Shown here piece by piece: positions 62,217-64,000 of a stretch of 64,000 nt of DNA. Numbering within the stretch: the stretch's first letter is position 1; each line of letters begins with the position of its first letter. The DNA is from Filimonas effusa (GTDB taxonomy: Bacteria; Bacteroidota; Bacteroidia; Chitinophagales; Chitinophagaceae), in the NCBI RefSeq assembly GCF_004118675.1, contig NZ_SDHZ01000001.1, forward strand, positions 1,116,001-1,180,000, given 5' to 3'. A program made the translations under genes and the position numbers. The notes beneath the pieces were generated by a model. The model was not told where the DNA came from. It searched no databases and worked only from the letters and a program-made list of their open reading frames with translations.

Positions 62217-64000
62217 ATGAATTCTATCAAAACATTTGCGATAGCAGCAATACTACTGACAATTTCTGCAAGCCTGGCAGCTCAGGAGGAAAACTACAGT
62301 GAGCTGAAAGAAAAGATCTATATACATACCAACCACGTGTTCTTTAAACCCGGAGAACAGCTTTTTTTCAAGCTATACGTGGTCAACGGCCAAACCCAGC
62401 TGCCTTCAGATCTGAGCCAGGTTGTTTATACCGATATTATAACGCCTTCCGGAAGTGTGTTAACAACCATAACCAGCCAGTTGAAAGATGGTTATGCAGA
62501 AGGTTCTCACAGGTTTTACGAAAGTGAAAAAGGAGGGATCTATAAAATAAGAGCATATACCCGCCTGATGCGGAACGAAAAGGAAGCTACCTGGGCAACA
62601 AAAGAGATCACTGTTCAAAAGATCATCGCCCCAAGGGTATTGATGAAACTTGAATTCAGGAAGAAAGCATATGGAGCGGGAGAGGAGGCTGTAGCGGATT
62701 TCTCTATGCGCAGCCTTGACGATATGCCTGTAAGAGATCATCCGCTAACCTATAAAGTTAGCCTGGCAGGAAGGGAGTTAAGAACAGATAATACAGGAAC
62801 AGACAGTACAGGGAAAGCCGTTATAAAATTTCGCTTGCCTGGCGAACTGAATACCAGGGACGGTTTACTGAATGTTGTTGTGAATTATGATTCTTACGTT
62901 GAATCTATTGCCCGGAGCATTCCCATTGTATTGAATAAAATAGACCTGCAGTTGCTTCCTGAGGGCGGGTCATTGCTGGAGAACATGCCCGGCAAGGTGG
63001 CATTTAAAGCAGTGAATGAATTTGGTAAACCAGCCGATGTAAGCGGGTATATAAAGAACAGCGCCGGAGACACTGTCACCAGTTTTGAAAGTTACCATCA
63101 TGGCATGGGTTGCTTTACAATCACCCCAGGGGATAATGAAAGCTACACTGCCGTAATTACCAGTCCCGCAGGCATCAATGATTGTTATCCATTACCAAAG
63201 GCTACCCCAAAGGGTGTAGCGATGCTGTTCCGCCAGGACAGCCTGGTAAGAATAAAGCTTTCTTCGCTGCAACAACAAACTGTGCTTTTAAAAGTTTATA
63301 GCCACGATAAGGCTGTATATGAACAGCAGCTGCATTTACAAACCGGTGAACAGTGGATAAATGTCAACCCTGTACAGTTTCCCATGGGCATAGCCCGTTT
63401 TACTGTAACCGATATGATGTCACGGACACTTGCAGAAAGACTGGTATTCCTGCACCGTACAAAAACATTGCAGGTAAGTATCAGTACCAATAAGAAAGTA
63501 TATATGCCAAGGGAAACGGTAAAACTGAGCGTAAAAACAACAGATGAAACCGGCGCCCCCCTGCCAGCCAACCTGTCCCTTTCTGTAGTAGATGATAAGC
63601 TTTGGACACTTGCCGACGACAAACAGGATAATATCAGTTCATGGCTGCTGATGAGCTCAGAATTGAAAGGAAAAATAGAAGAGCCTGCCTTTTATTTCAA
63701 CAAAGAGGAACCTAAGGCAGACACAGCACTTGACCTGGTGATGTTAACGAATGGCTACCGCTACTTCGAATATATCGATTCGGTAGCAATAGATGGTAAA
63801 CTAAGGTATAAGCAGGAGTTGTCTGGAATGTTGACAGGAGTGGTACGCAATAAACATGGTAAGCCGGTTAAAGCAAAAGTTTACCTGCTGGGCTCCCCTG
63901 GTTATATGGGAGAAGGTAGCGGAATTGCTGCCTGGCAGACAGATGAAGACGGCATGTTCTTTTTCACAGGGTTAAAACCAGGGTTCTTCTATCAGTTGAT
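62217..64000 (+). CDS. Exported macroglobulin-like (MG) protein, 3' end outside the window
   Basis: Starts 4 bases after the barrel stop and stays open to the window end (about 594 codons). Signal peptide MNSIKTFAIAAILLTISASLAAQ, then MG2-type strands beginning EKIYIHTNHVFFKPGEQLFFK and several further MG-like sandwich domains (MKLEFRKKAYGAGEEAV; ISTNKKVYMPRETVKLSVKTTD). SLSVVDDKLWTLADD and ALDLVMLTNGYRYFEY are recurrent in a Bacteroidota family. From about residue 535 a carboxypeptidase-regulatory domain begins (LTGVVRNKHGKPVKAKVYLLG). In related proteins, as I recall them, this is followed by a TonB plug; that part is not visible here. Confidence 0.8.
   Translation, partial: MNSIKTFAIAAILLTISASLAAQEENYSELKEKIYIHTNHVFFKPGEQLFFKLYVVNGQTQLPSDLSQVVYTDIITPSGSVLTTITSQLKDGYAEGSHRFYESEKGGIYKIRAYTRLMRNEKEATWATKEITVQKIIAPRVLMKLEFRKKAYGAGEEAVADFSMRSLDDMPVRDHPLTYKVSLAGRELRTDNTGTDSTGKAVIKFRLPGELNTRDGLLNVVVNYDSYVESIARSIPIVLNKIDLQLLPEGGSLLENMPGKVAFKAVNEFGKPADVSGYIKNSAGDTVTSFESYHHGMGCFTITPGDNESYTAVITSPAGINDCYPLPKATPKGVAMLFRQDSLVRIKLSSLQQQTVLLKVYSHDKAVYEQQLHLQTGEQWINVNPVQFPMGIARFTVTDMMSRTLAERLVFLHRTKTLQVSISTNKKVYMPRETVKLSVKTTDETGAPLPANLSLSVVDDKLWTLADDKQDNISSWLLMSSELKGKIEEPAFYFNKEEPKADTALDLVMLTNGYRYFEYIDSVAIDGKLRYKQELSGMLTGVVRNKHGKPVKAKVYLLGSPGYMGEGSGIAAWQTDEDGMFFFTGLKPGFFYQL

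Overview
The window looks like a chromosomal segment of a Bacteroidota bacterium, most likely from the Chitinophagaceae. The evidence is SusC/SusD pairs, a hybrid two-component system, ECF sigma/FecR/TonB-receptor loci, two cargo proteins with type IX secretion C-terminal signals, and promoters of the TTTG-N20-TAnnTTTG type. The genus is an inference from gene content, because no rRNA or phylogenetic marker was compared.

Layout. 1-4.8 kb: a visibly AT-rich accessory stretch ending at a tRNA-Leu gene. It holds an AAA ATPase pseudogene split by an IS66 element with a clear 8-bp target duplication, and a DUF3883-type nuclease; it reads as a decayed defence island. 4.9-16 kb: secreted carboxylesterase, a large T9SS type-B surface protein, a siderophore-type TonB receptor, an amine oxidase/GNAT pair and an EreA/ChaN-like secreted protein. 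16-39 kb: a polysaccharide utilisation locus with a multidomain GH128 protein (T9SS type-A signal), an HTCS sensor-regulator, SusC, SusD, a DUF2264 protein, GH31 with PA14, and GH3; a heme A synthase gene sits inside it. A long C-rich element is shared upstream of the GH128 gene and susC and is a candidate operator for the HTCS.

39-43.5 kb: a divergent metal (probably zinc) homeostasis locus. A COG0523 GTPase, a 55-residue small protein and a MerC-like protein run leftward; an ABC exporter-type ATPase, an FtsX-type permease with a histidine-rich loop and a DUF3299-like protein run rightward. Two overlapping face-to-face promoters are covered by paired TTGCAA-N5-TTGCAA dyads. 43.7-57.7 kb: housekeeping and accessory genes, including a PQQ-type sugar dehydrogenase with cytochrome c, a TetR regulator and FabF-like synthase sharing an operator, gapA, a GlxA-type regulator, a Na+/H+ antiporter, an S1/P1 nuclease whose start codon lies in a perfect inverted repeat, a DUF892 protein and a zincless Fpg/Nei glycosylase.

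57.8-64 kb: ECF sigma factor, FecR anti-sigma, a SusC-like outer-membrane barrel that lacks the plug and TonB box, and immediately after it a secreted macroglobulin-like (MG) protein that enters a carboxypeptidase-regulatory domain as the window ends. The likely reading is a split TonB-dependent system in which barrel and plug are on separate polypeptides. This is the strongest candidate here for an under-described system.
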